Below, in pieces: positions 25,026-31,500 of a DNA stretch of 33,892 bases (positions within the stretch are counted from its first letter, which is position 1; each line of letters starts with the position of its first letter). This stretch comes from Leptolyngbya cf. ectocarpi LEGE 11479 (GTDB lineage Bacteria; Cyanobacteriota; Cyanobacteriia; Phormidesmidales; Phormidesmidaceae). Below the pieces are notes generated by a model, which worked only from the letters and a program-made list of their open reading frames with translations, had not been told where the DNA came from and searched no databases. The translations under genes and the position numbers were made by a program. The DNA lies in assembly GCF_015207065.1 (NCBI RefSeq), contig NZ_JADEXP010000025.1:1-33892 (forward strand), written 5' to 3'.

Positions 25026-25095
25026 ATGCAAAGCTAACACCATGCTCTCTAACATTGTTTTCAGGTTAGAACATGCTGTTAGCTTTGCATTTTTT
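25026..25095 (+). terminator. Long hairpin followed by a T-run (terminator or sRNA end)
   Basis: ATGCAAAGCTAACA at 25026-25039 pairs exactly with 25077-25090, and an inner imperfect stem (CATGCTCTCTAAC against GTTAGAACATG) extends it to about 26 bp. TTTTTT follows (25090-25095). It fits a rho-independent terminator on the plus strand. The upstream gene ends 300 nt earlier, and the next start (25128) is 33 nt later, so it could equally be an attenuator or a repeat element. Confidence 0.6.
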
Positions 25096-25127
25096 GTTGA
25101 TATCAACAATCAAGCCATGCAGATAGA

Positions 25128-26240
25128 ATGATTCATTACACTAAAAATTATTTAAACAATTCAAATATTCATTTACTAAGAATTTGGCTCGTACGCTATT
25201 TGCCAAATCTTGCGCTCCTCCCCAAGCCCCTACGCGGTCATTTAGAATCACGTATTAATACGATTAAATCAGTAGACGCTCGAAAAAGCACCCAGGTAAA
25301 AGTCTTAGAAAAGCTGCAGGTAGACTGTGATGCTGCTGTCTTAGAAGCCCAAGAAATGATAGTAGAGACTGAGGTGCCAGCAGATGTTTCTGAGGCTGAG
25401 AAGACAGCTAGTCAGGTAGTTGCCATCTACCAGTACCTGATGAATGCTTATGTAGACAATTTTATATTTTTACCCATATTAGACTACCTGCATACTATTG
25501 AAACAGACAAAAGTAAGCAGGCCGCTAGCCTCAAGATTCTACCCAAATTTAATCACCTGATGAATGGATTAGAGCCTCTGATCCAGGGTCTGCGTGTTGT
25601 TCTAACAGAGTCTAAAAACCCGCGAGCCATTGGTTATCTAACCACTCAGCTCCATCTCTCTCGTCAGAAGATTTTAAGTCGCCTAGATGCTTACGAGCGC
25701 CTCTGGCTGACGCCTTACATACAGTTAACAGAAGAACTCATCTGTATGCCCTGGCCACGGGTGTGTGCCGCCACCAACCATTATTCACCTCAAGCTAAAA
25801 CAGTAACAACGATCATCACTAAAGTACTTCCCAGGACTGAACTCATTGCAGCAAATGTCTATAAGAAAATGCAGCAAGCCTATCCAAACCATGTCAGTCG
25901 TCGGGGACGCATTCAATCAAGCGGTGTTGAAGCTTCTAGCCTGCGAGATTTAAACATGTTTCAAACTTATATCTGGCTAGCACTGTTAGAAGATGATGTG
26001 TCCGTAATCAAGCACGAGCTACTGCCCCTATGTTTGATTGTCTTTCCTTGCTCACAGGTGGACTGGAGGTTGGTTCAAAAAAGCCTGCAATGGCTAGGAG
26101 AGGAAATATCCACACACCTTGACGAGAAAGAGGCACAAATATTTTCTAGCTACTTCCGGCCAATACAGGTGATATTTGCCCGAAACGTTAATCCGGAGCA
26201 GATTGATGTCTATGCACTAAAGCAAGAATTGATTGCTTAA
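25128..26240 (+). CDS. Hypothetical protein, about 370 residues, unknown function
   Basis: Not recognised. The protein is soluble-looking, rich in helix-forming residues and Leu, and has no signal peptide, transmembrane helix or catalytic motif that I can identify. Segments include LRIWLVRYLPNLALLPKPLRG near the start, a charged stretch about 55-90, YQYLMNAYVDNFIFLPILDY near 105, and SQVDWRLVQKSLQWLGEEIS near the end. Base composition and coding frame look ordinary. It sits 33 nt after a long terminator-like hairpin and is flanked by unrelated genes. The start is ATG at 25128, with no strong ribosome-binding site. Confidence 0.7.
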   Translation: MIHYTKNYLNNSNIHLLRIWLVRYLPNLALLPKPLRGHLESRINTIKSVDARKSTQVKVLEKLQVDCDAAVLEAQEMIVETEVPADVSEAEKTASQVVAIYQYLMNAYVDNFIFLPILDYLHTIETDKSKQAASLKILPKFNHLMNGLEPLIQGLRVVLTESKNPRAIGYLTTQLHLSRQKILSRLDAYERLWLTPYIQLTEELICMPWPRVCAATNHYSPQAKTVTTIITKVLPRTELIAANVYKKMQQAYPNHVSRRGRIQSSGVEASSLRDLNMFQTYIWLALLEDDVSVIKHELLPLCLIVFPCSQVDWRLVQKSLQWLGEEISTHLDEKEAQIFSSYFRPIQVIFARNVNPEQIDVYALKQELIA

Positions 26241-26371
26241 GATCGAGGAGTACCCCAACTTCATATCCCGAGCTAGTACGTACAAGACATAACAAGAAAA
26301 ATTGATGTATCCAATTGCTACAGTCAGATCTTGCTTTCTGAGCAAAAAGTCTCTACCCTTATGCAATGGTT

Positions 26372-26547
26372 GCGGCTCAGCCGCTGCCAGACAACAGAAC
26401 TAAATAGCCCGGCGTCGTCGGCAGGTGATTGGACCCACCTAACCGACGACTTACCCCCAAACTGAACTGGCAGTCTGAGGGCTAGGACGATTATGCCCTA
26501 GCACCCACGATTTGCACTACATTTTGTGGGTTTGCTAGGGCTTTTTT
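26372..26547 (+). ncRNA. Structured RNA/leader ending in an intrinsic terminator
   Basis: Stems, from 5' to 3': GCGGC/GCCGC (26372-26384); CTGCCAG (26384-26390) with CTGGCAG (26467-26473) enclosing GTCGTCGG/CCGACGAC and AGGTG/CACCT (26414-26450); then a terminator stem, GCCCTAGC-ACCCAC (26495-26508) with GTGGGT-tt-GCTAGGGC (26526-26541), followed by TTTTTT (26542-26547). A preceding AGGGCTAGG (26478-26486) could pair with the terminator's 5' arm instead, the arrangement of an attenuator. Either a regulatory leader of the small ORF at 26624 or an independent sRNA. I could not match it to a known riboswitch class. Confidence 0.55.
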
Positions 26548-26548
26548 A

Positions 26549-26622
26549 GTTCTGGTTTCCTGCCCCATGGCCTAGTCCGTGGGGCACCTGTCCCATTACA
26601 TACAAAACAGAGAAACCAGAAC
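26549..26622 (+). promoter_or_regulatory. Two-tier hairpin masking the start region of the small ORF
   Basis: GTTCTGGTTTC (26549-26559) pairs with GAAACCAGAAC (26612-26622), ending 1 nt before the ATG at 26624. Inside, TGCCCCATGG (26561-26570) pairs with CCGTGGGGCA (26577-26586, one wobble). Closing this structure would hide the ribosome-binding region, so translation of the small protein may be controlled. Confidence 0.55.
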
Positions 26623-26623
26623 C

Positions 26624-26863
26624 ATGTTTCAAGATCCAACCCAGGGCGCAGACGCGTTCACCCATCAGCCTGACCTGCTGCCAGACTACAATTTCGAACA
26701 CGGTCGCCATATCGTGCTTGGCACCCTCGGCTATGTCCAGACCACGATCAAACAGCTGCACAAACTCAACTACGCCGAAGCCAACGACTGGAGCCGTCCA
26801 CTACCGACCGGACGACCCAATGAAGTGATGGCAATTTTGACGAATAAGGTACAAGTCGACTAG
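26624..26863 (+). CDS. Small hypothetical protein (79 aa) behind a structured leader
   Basis: Not recognised. Starts MFQDPTQGADAFTHQPDLLP and contains GRHIVLGTLGYVQTTIKQLH and ANDWSRPLPTGRPNEVMAIL. It has no signal peptide, membrane helix or cysteine pair; it looks like a compact cytoplasmic protein with some His. The ATG at 26624 is preferred over an upstream GTG at 26579, which would place the first residues inside the hairpin. A HIP1 octamer follows at 26872. The strong leader structure argues that it is a real, regulated gene. Confidence 0.6.
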   Translation: MFQDPTQGADAFTHQPDLLPDYNFEHGRHIVLGTLGYVQTTIKQLHKLNYAEANDWSRPLPTGRPNEVMAILTNKVQVD

Positions 26864-26943
26864 GGCTGTGTGCGATCGCACTCGTCTGAGACTTTCTTAG
26901 GATGGGTGCGATCGCGCCGAGGTTCGACAATTCTAGGGAGATG

Positions 26944-27702
26944 TTAATGCTGCGCCTCATGCAAAGCAGGCAATCCCCACCAGGGAATATCAGGGTGCTC
27001 ATGATGTTCCTGATGGTAGCCAAAGTGATAGCAGGCTAGCAATGACAGAAACCATGGGAGAGGAAAGCTTCTGGCGCACTGATGATAGTCAGTTGTAATA
27101 TTTTGATGGGGCCAGTATGTCCCGAAATAAAATAATTGCAGTGAACTTAATAAAAGTGGGATAGCCCAAAATAAGACCAGATTGACTGGCGACAGTTGGA
27201 ATATAAAACTGACAATACCAACAGCACTCGCTAACTGAATAAACTGTTTCCACCCCCAGTATTGCCTCATAAAATGCAAGTACCAGGTCAAAAAGCTCGC
27301 CTGTTTCAGACCACAAAAGTCAGGATCTTTTGCACTCATGGGATAGCGATGATGTAACCAATGCTTTGTAACCAGCGTTTTGTATGGTAGAGAAGCATAC
27401 GAAAACGCACAGAGAGCCCCGATTGCAGCATTAACCGATCGATTCGCGGGGTAGACCAACCCATGGATGGCGTCATGGGCGGTAATAAATAAGCCCGTGT
27501 TCAGAAACGTCTGAAGTAAAATAGCCCCCAAAATTACAGCTGGATGAACAGCTGTAGAGAGGTCAATGGATAAAAGCAATTCCAAATGGCAAAGCCATGC
27601 TGCCATAATGACCAGAGCAATCAAAAGCCCTCTACATTCAGAGAGGGCGAGTCGCTTTGGAGATTGCCTAAAACATAATCCAGGCGTATTCGCTTGGCTC
27701 AC
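26944..27702 (-). CDS. crtW: Beta-carotene ketolase CrtW
   Basis: 252 residues from GTG at 27702; GAGG 10 nt upstream fits as ribosome-binding site, while the in-frame TTG codons at 27711 and 27708 are too close to it. The di-iron membrane motifs match CrtW: FITAHDAIHG, HWLHHRYPMSAKDPDF and CYHFGYHQEHHEHPDIPWW, with LQLFYFGTYWPH between. CrtW adds a 4-keto group to beta-carotene, giving echinenone or canthaxanthin, the chromophores of OCP. The gene follows frp on the same strand by 20 bp, so they are likely one operon. Thylakoid or plasma-membrane location, by family. Confidence 0.95.
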   Translation of the reverse strand: MSQANTPGLCFRQSPKRLALSECRGLLIALVIMAAWLCHLELLLSIDLSTAVHPAVILGAILLQTFLNTGLFITAHDAIHGLVYPANRSVNAAIGALCAFSYASLPYKTLVTKHWLHHRYPMSAKDPDFCGLKQASFLTWYLHFMRQYWGWKQFIQLASAVGIVSFIFQLSPVNLVLFWAIPLLLSSLQLFYFGTYWPHQNITTDYHQCARSFPLPWFLSLLACYHFGYHQEHHEHPDIPWWGLPALHEAQH

Positions 27703-27722
27703 TGGCAACAATCCTCAGATAC

Positions 27723-28052
27723 CTACATGCGGGTGAGCAGACTGATTTTAGCCTGTTTGTCTGCTTCTAACTCCGCGAGATCAGAAAGGGCTAATAACCC
27801 GTCCTTAACCAGCCTGGATAAGGTGTACATCAGAAAGGGTTCCCTGTCATCATACTTGCCATCGATTTCGTGTCTCTTGGCACTTAAGAAGTCATGCAGT
27901 TGCCAGACATCTTCAGTTAGTGAGATTAAATTAGCTTTCTCTCGAACACCTTCAATCAGAGCCTTAACCTCTTGATCGTAAGCTTTTTTGAGTGCTATCT
28001 CAGCAACCTTTTTCTCGTTGTCACTCCAATGAATTTCTGCCTGCTGCATCAT
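27723..28052 (-). CDS. frp: Fluorescence recovery protein FRP
   Basis: 109 residues, family-typical length. The signature LHDFLSAKRHEIDGKYDDRE is essentially that of Synechocystis FRP (Slr1964), followed by FLMYTLSRLVKDGLLALSDL and EADKQAKISLL. FRP is a soluble, mainly helical dimer that binds the C-terminal domain of photoactivated red OCP and speeds its return to the orange form. It detaches OCP from the phycobilisome. The gene lies between ocp and crtW on the same strand, 285 bp from the ocp stop and 20 bp before crtW. ATG at 28052. Confidence 0.96.
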   Translation of the reverse strand: MMQQAEIHWSDNEKKVAEIALKKAYDQEVKALIEGVREKANLISLTEDVWQLHDFLSAKRHEIDGKYDDREPFLMYTLSRLVKDGLLALSDLAELEADKQAKISLLTRM

Positions 28053-28263
28053 CTTGCTTAATATCTATGTCCTTGATTTGAAATTTATATGCCCGTACAT
28101 CATCATAACGAAAAGCACTGTTGAGGGTAGTCGTAAACTCTAAAACCACTAAGGAATGAGGATTTAATCACGCCCTAATTTTTGTCGTACCGGTTGCCAT
28201 GGCGACCTCTGCAGACGCAATTTTGCGAAAACAGCTGCCATGAGCATTGAACAGACGACAAAC

Positions 28264-28305
28264 ATCCCCTTGAGATCATTCCTAGAATGGACACCCCAAG
28301 GGGAT
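28264..28305 (-). terminator. Terminator-like hairpin between ocp and frp
   Basis: ATCCCCTTG (28264-28272) pairs with CAAGGGGAT (28297-28305), with an inner CATTC/GAATG stem. It lies about 33 nt downstream of the ocp stop. The transcribed minus strand continues with only a short GTTTGTC, so termination is probably weak and may allow partial read-through to frp. Confidence 0.4.
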
Positions 28306-28337
28306 AACTCACAATGTTTGAAAATCTATCGTCTTAA

Positions 28338-29294
28338 TTAACGAACCAGATTCAACAATTCTTTGGGTGACGCTAACAGGTCGATAGCGACGAAAAATAT
28401 CTTGTTGTCAGGGCTCAGTAAAAATCGCCAGGCAATGTTCATGCCAATACCTGCTCCAAACCAGGGTGTCTGGCAGGTGCCGGTAACCTTGATCTGAGTG
28501 TAGCCATCGACTGCATCTTCGGAAACCCCGCGCTCAGGGATGAGATTAAGATTCTGACACTCTTCTCTAAAAAATCGGAGTACGGCTTCTTTACCTACGA
28601 TGGGCTTCCGAAAAGGAGGCTGTAGGGCACCGTCAGGGGTAAACAGTTCAATGAGCGCATCGAAGTCATTTGCATTCAGATTGTTCATGTAGCTCAGAAC
28701 TGTCTCATTGGTAATGCCCTCAATGGAAACTTGAGTGCGCTGGTCCATCGATTTGGGGGGCACTACGGGTTGTGAGACACGGTTGCTGCCAAAATCTCCC
28801 GTATCAAAGCCCATATCTACAACAGAATTACGAAGGACCGTGATCTGTTGACCTGACTCCAACTCTCTGATTGACTGTAAAACGGCAGCAGCATTAGCTG
28901 AAAGCTTATAGCCTTTTGGAATAGGAGCCACATAGCCTTGCTCCATCCATTCTCCAAGCTGGTACCAAAAACCCAACTTAATATTTGGCGTCCACGTCGC
29001 ATAGGTACGGGAAATCTCAGTATCAGACCGGTTAGCCAAATCACACATGACTTGAGTCTGTTCTGCAGGCGTCATCTGCTTAATTTTATTCATCGTGATT
29101 TCGGCAAACTGCATATTGGCAGCTCCCAGGGCGGCAACCGTAATCGTAGAGCCCATTTCAAGATAGGCAAACCAGATGAGGGCCAACTGGTCTTCAGCAC
29201 TGAGCTGATTAAATCTGGCAATAGTCGCTGGAACGGCATCAGCGGCTAGCGTGTTGGGAAAAATGTTGCGAGCAGAATTAATGGTATATGCCAT
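28338..29294 (-). CDS. ocp: Orange carotenoid protein (OCP)
   Basis: 318 residues from ATG at 29294, the family's usual start (MAYTINSARNIF). The N-terminal helical carotenoid-binding domain (about 1-165) and the C-terminal NTF2-like domain (about 195-318) are joined by a linker with PPKSMDQRTQ. Carotenoid and domain-interface residues are intact: Y44 in WFAYLEMG, W110 in LGFWYQLGEW, R155 in VLRNSVVD, Tyr in YMNNLNANDFD and Trp in TPWFG. It binds a ketocarotenoid, turns red in blue light and quenches phycobilisome energy. With FRP and CrtW downstream it behaves as OCP1-type, since FRP dependence marks that group; subtype is inferred. A nested hairpin lies 5' at 29415-29450. Confidence 0.97.
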   Translation of the reverse strand: MAYTINSARNIFPNTLAADAVPATIARFNQLSAEDQLALIWFAYLEMGSTITVAALGAANMQFAEITMNKIKQMTPAEQTQVMCDLANRSDTEISRTYATWTPNIKLGFWYQLGEWMEQGYVAPIPKGYKLSANAAAVLQSIRELESGQQITVLRNSVVDMGFDTGDFGSNRVSQPVVPPKSMDQRTQVSIEGITNETVLSYMNNLNANDFDALIELFTPDGALQPPFRKPIVGKEAVLRFFREECQNLNLIPERGVSEDAVDGYTQIKVTGTCQTPWFGAGIGMNIAWRFLLSPDNKIFFVAIDLLASPKELLNLVR

Positions 29295-29414
29295 GTTGTA
29301 GCGATGTCTCCAGTGCAAAAAACAGAATGCTGAATAGCAGGCTGAACGGGCAGACCCTTTGAATTTAGGTCTGCTTAGCTATTAGTCAGAGAGAGATTTC
29401 AGAACAGGCATTGC

Positions 29415-29450
29415 TAACAAAGCTATCCATGAGGCATGGTGACTTTGTTA
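29415..29450. promoter_or_regulatory. Nested inverted repeat upstream of ocp
   Basis: TAACAAAG at 29415-29422 pairs with CTTTGTTA at 29443-29450, and CCATG (29427-29431) pairs with CATGG (29435-29439). It lies about 120-155 bp before the ocp start, within a probable promoter region. Operator or RNA hairpin; no known regulator recognised. Confidence 0.4.
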
Positions 29451-29518
29451 CATAGACAGTCTAAAATCTTTGCAACCAGTTCTATTTAAAACAAATTCGC
29501 TCAACGAATCTACAGAGT

Positions 29519-29624
29519 AAAATCTTGGCTTTACTGATCCTTGGGATGACGCTAGCAGTGAGAAACTGCTAAATAGCAGCAACTACAGATCGGCCCATAC
29601 CTTAAATCAGCAATCGCAAAATCT
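29519..29624. mobile_element. MITE-like element, copy 2, with 7-bp target duplication
   Basis: A 92-bp element (29526-29617) flanked by AAAATCT at 29519-29525 and 29618-29624. It shares CTACAGATCGG, CTTAAATCAGCAATCGC and the GATCC left end with copy 1 (13819-13910), in the same relative order. It has no coding capacity. Confidence 0.78.
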
Positions 29625-29890
29625 CTATACTTTGTCGAACCTACTACGGTTGTCGCAATGCATTTATTAGCCCCTAACAAATGGGCTTTAAGTGCGCTCT
29701 CATTAACGTAACCTTACTAACAACAGCAATAAATGGGTAGACGTAATCAGATGAATTACGCTTACTCACACAGTATAACTTATTTTGTTAACAAAATGAA
29801 ACATAAATTTACATTTACTTAACCTGAGCTGCAATCGGGGTAGGTTTTGTTGGGTTCTTCCCCTCTGCTTGATTGAGTTTGCTCAGTTTT

Positions 29891-29983
29891 TTGCGTTGCT
29901 GATTTAGGAGATGGACCGATCTGGTAATGATGCAATTTATCAGCACTCTTCAGTTGAAATCATCCCGGGGATCAGCAACGCCC
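29891..29983. mobile_element. MITE-like element, copy 3 (inverted)
   Basis: Inverted relative to copies 1 and 2. Its ends GCGTTGCTGAT (29893-29903) and ATCAGCAACGC (29971-29981) are perfect 11-bp inverted repeats. The inner segments CCGATCTG and ATCATCCCGGGGATCAG match the others. Flanks TTTTTT occur on both sides, but an exact 7-bp target duplication is not clear. Confidence 0.65.
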
Positions 29984-30023
29984 GATTTTTTACTGGCTCA
30001 AGAAACCTGCTATGAAGGGCTGA

Positions 30024-30236
30024 TTAAGCCGCAGACTCGCTAGAGGTGTCGGTATCAGCTGGGATTTGGCCTTCTAGTTCGCCGATGGCCGCATTGATGG
30101 CGGCTAGATGTACCTGCATGCGATCGCGGGTGGTTTTTAGCCAGTGCAGTCTCATCTTTTGGCAGTTGGCATAGAAGGTTTCATAATCGTTGCTGCAACT
30201 ACCTGACTTGGAGGAATTACAAAAGGGAAAAAACAT
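30024..30236 (-). CDS. Small helical protein (70 aa), unknown function
   Basis: Not recognised. The first half is Cys/Ser/Asn-rich (MFFPFCNSSKSGSCSNDYET), the second a helix (MRLHWLKTTRDRMQVHLAAI) that may form a coiled coil, ending in an acidic Ser-rich tail. A later start at Met28 is possible. Four Cys occur in the first 30 residues, which could bind metal, but no standard motif fits. It lies between the ocp upstream region and the TIGR03032-like gene. Confidence 0.5.
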   Translation of the reverse strand: MFFPFCNSSKSGSCSNDYETFYANCQKMRLHWLKTTRDRMQVHLAAINAAIGELEGQIPADTDTSSESAA

Positions 30237-30335
30237 GATGGCAGGTCACTATAGAAACGTATAGTTACAGGCTAACAACTTTCGAAAAAAGGTGCAGACA
30301 TACGTTTGCGCTCTGTGCATCAACCATAGCTAGGG

Positions 30336-31421
30336 TTACAGGGTGTTCGACATGGTATCGAAGGTGAGCAACCGACTGATTTCATCGCTCTGAAACCCTA
30401 AGGACATGGGGCGTTTTACCCCAGGCAACACTTGCACATCATAGAGTTCCGAGATGTGGCCTTCTAGTCGGAGCCAATGTGCGATCGCACCCGTATTTAG
30501 ATCAATAATCATCAAACCGCAGCGTGACTCTACCTCTTTTTCCCGCAACAGCTCATCCAGCATCAGCCCAGAGAAGGCTCCATCACCAGCCCGCACTTTA
30601 GACAGCCCCACAATGGCAAAGTGCTGCCAAAACGCTAAGCCGCGCAAATAGCCAGGGCAAAACGTCACCGGTTCAAACTGCCCAGTTGCCAGGTCAATGT
30701 AGCCAAACTCGCCCGTACCCGAATTTAGCAACCACAGCTTGCCTTGATAAAACCGAGGCGAATGGGGCATCGATAAACCTGTGGCCACAATCTCGTTGGT
30801 AGCCAGATCGATGACACAGCCACTGGTACGGCGCTTGTCTCGCCAGCTATCGACCAGATCAACGGGGCTAACCACCGTCACATAGCCAGGGCGGCCTGCC
30901 ACCATCGCCAACCCATTTAAATGACAACGATCTTCATTGACCAACTTAGAAATAAATGGAGGTTGCCAGAGCGGGGTACAGCTATGTTTTTGACTGACCG
31001 TCGCTAAGCTGTTTAACAGGGTACACACCATCAAAATGCGCCCCGTCTCATCCAGGGTGACATCATGAATATCAAGATCGCCTGTGGTGTAGCCCACCCG
31101 AGGAACGTAGCACTTATCGCAGTCACGATACTGTTGCCCCGGCTTCAATACATTGTTGAGCTGCCACAGTTGAAACTTAGTACTCAAGTAAAGCCGCTCA
31201 GCATCCGGGGTGGCATACAGCCCCATAGCTCGCCCAAACAGTCGCATACTGGCCGACAGCTTATTTTGCTGATTCATGCCGATCAGCAGCAGCAATTGAC
31301 TTTGGTAGGTGGTGAATGCCAAGCTCAGACCCTCATCCCTGAGCCAGCTCGGAAACTGACGGGAGGCAGAGATGCCTAAATTAAGAGTGTTGCCAGCGGC
31401 AGGGGACGTTGATTGAACCAT
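30336..31421 (-). CDS. TIGR03032/DUF4915-like protein
   Basis: 361 residues, ATG at 31421. The recognised family pattern is CHLNGLAMVAGRPGYVTVVS, then SPRFYQGKLWLLNSGTGEFG, then CPGYLRGLAFWQHFAIVGLS, with beta-propeller-like repeats of short strand motifs. It has no signal peptide and probably acts in the cytoplasm. Function is unknown. It lies 79 bp downstream of the barrel/beta-helix gene at 31501-33892 on the same strand, an organisation that suggests a shared transcript. Whether it acts in export or modification of the surface protein is only a guess. Confidence 0.75.
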   Translation of the reverse strand: MVQSTSPAAGNTLNLGISASRQFPSWLRDEGLSLAFTTYQSQLLLLIGMNQQNKLSASMRLFGRAMGLYATPDAERLYLSTKFQLWQLNNVLKPGQQYRDCDKCYVPRVGYTTGDLDIHDVTLDETGRILMVCTLLNSLATVSQKHSCTPLWQPPFISKLVNEDRCHLNGLAMVAGRPGYVTVVSPVDLVDSWRDKRRTSGCVIDLATNEIVATGLSMPHSPRFYQGKLWLLNSGTGEFGYIDLATGQFEPVTFCPGYLRGLAFWQHFAIVGLSKVRAGDGAFSGLMLDELLREKEVESRCGLMIIDLNTGAIAHWLRLEGHISELYDVQVLPGVKRPMSLGFQSDEISRLLTFDTMSNTL

Positions 31422-31500
31422 GACATCAACCGCAGTTTGAGCTTAAAGTGATCATAGAAAATACAGCACAATGCAGATGATAGCAATGACCGACGCACCC

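Larger units (their letters stand above)
29295..30023. other. Intergenic region upstream of ocp, with two MITE-like copies
   Basis: About 730 bp without a supported gene, upstream of ocp and downstream of the small ORF on the minus strand. It contains a nested stem-loop at 29415-29450 (TAACAAAG/CTTTGTTA outside, CCATG/CATGG inside) and two copies of the 92-bp MITE-like element in opposite orientation (29519-29624 and about 29891-29983). Confidence 0.6.

Noticed and set aside
26372-26547. Assignment to a named riboswitch or 6S RNA
   Set aside because: I found none of the consensus boxes of cobalamin, SAM, TPP, glutamine or other known classes, and a single long 6S-like duplex with central bubble is not apparent.
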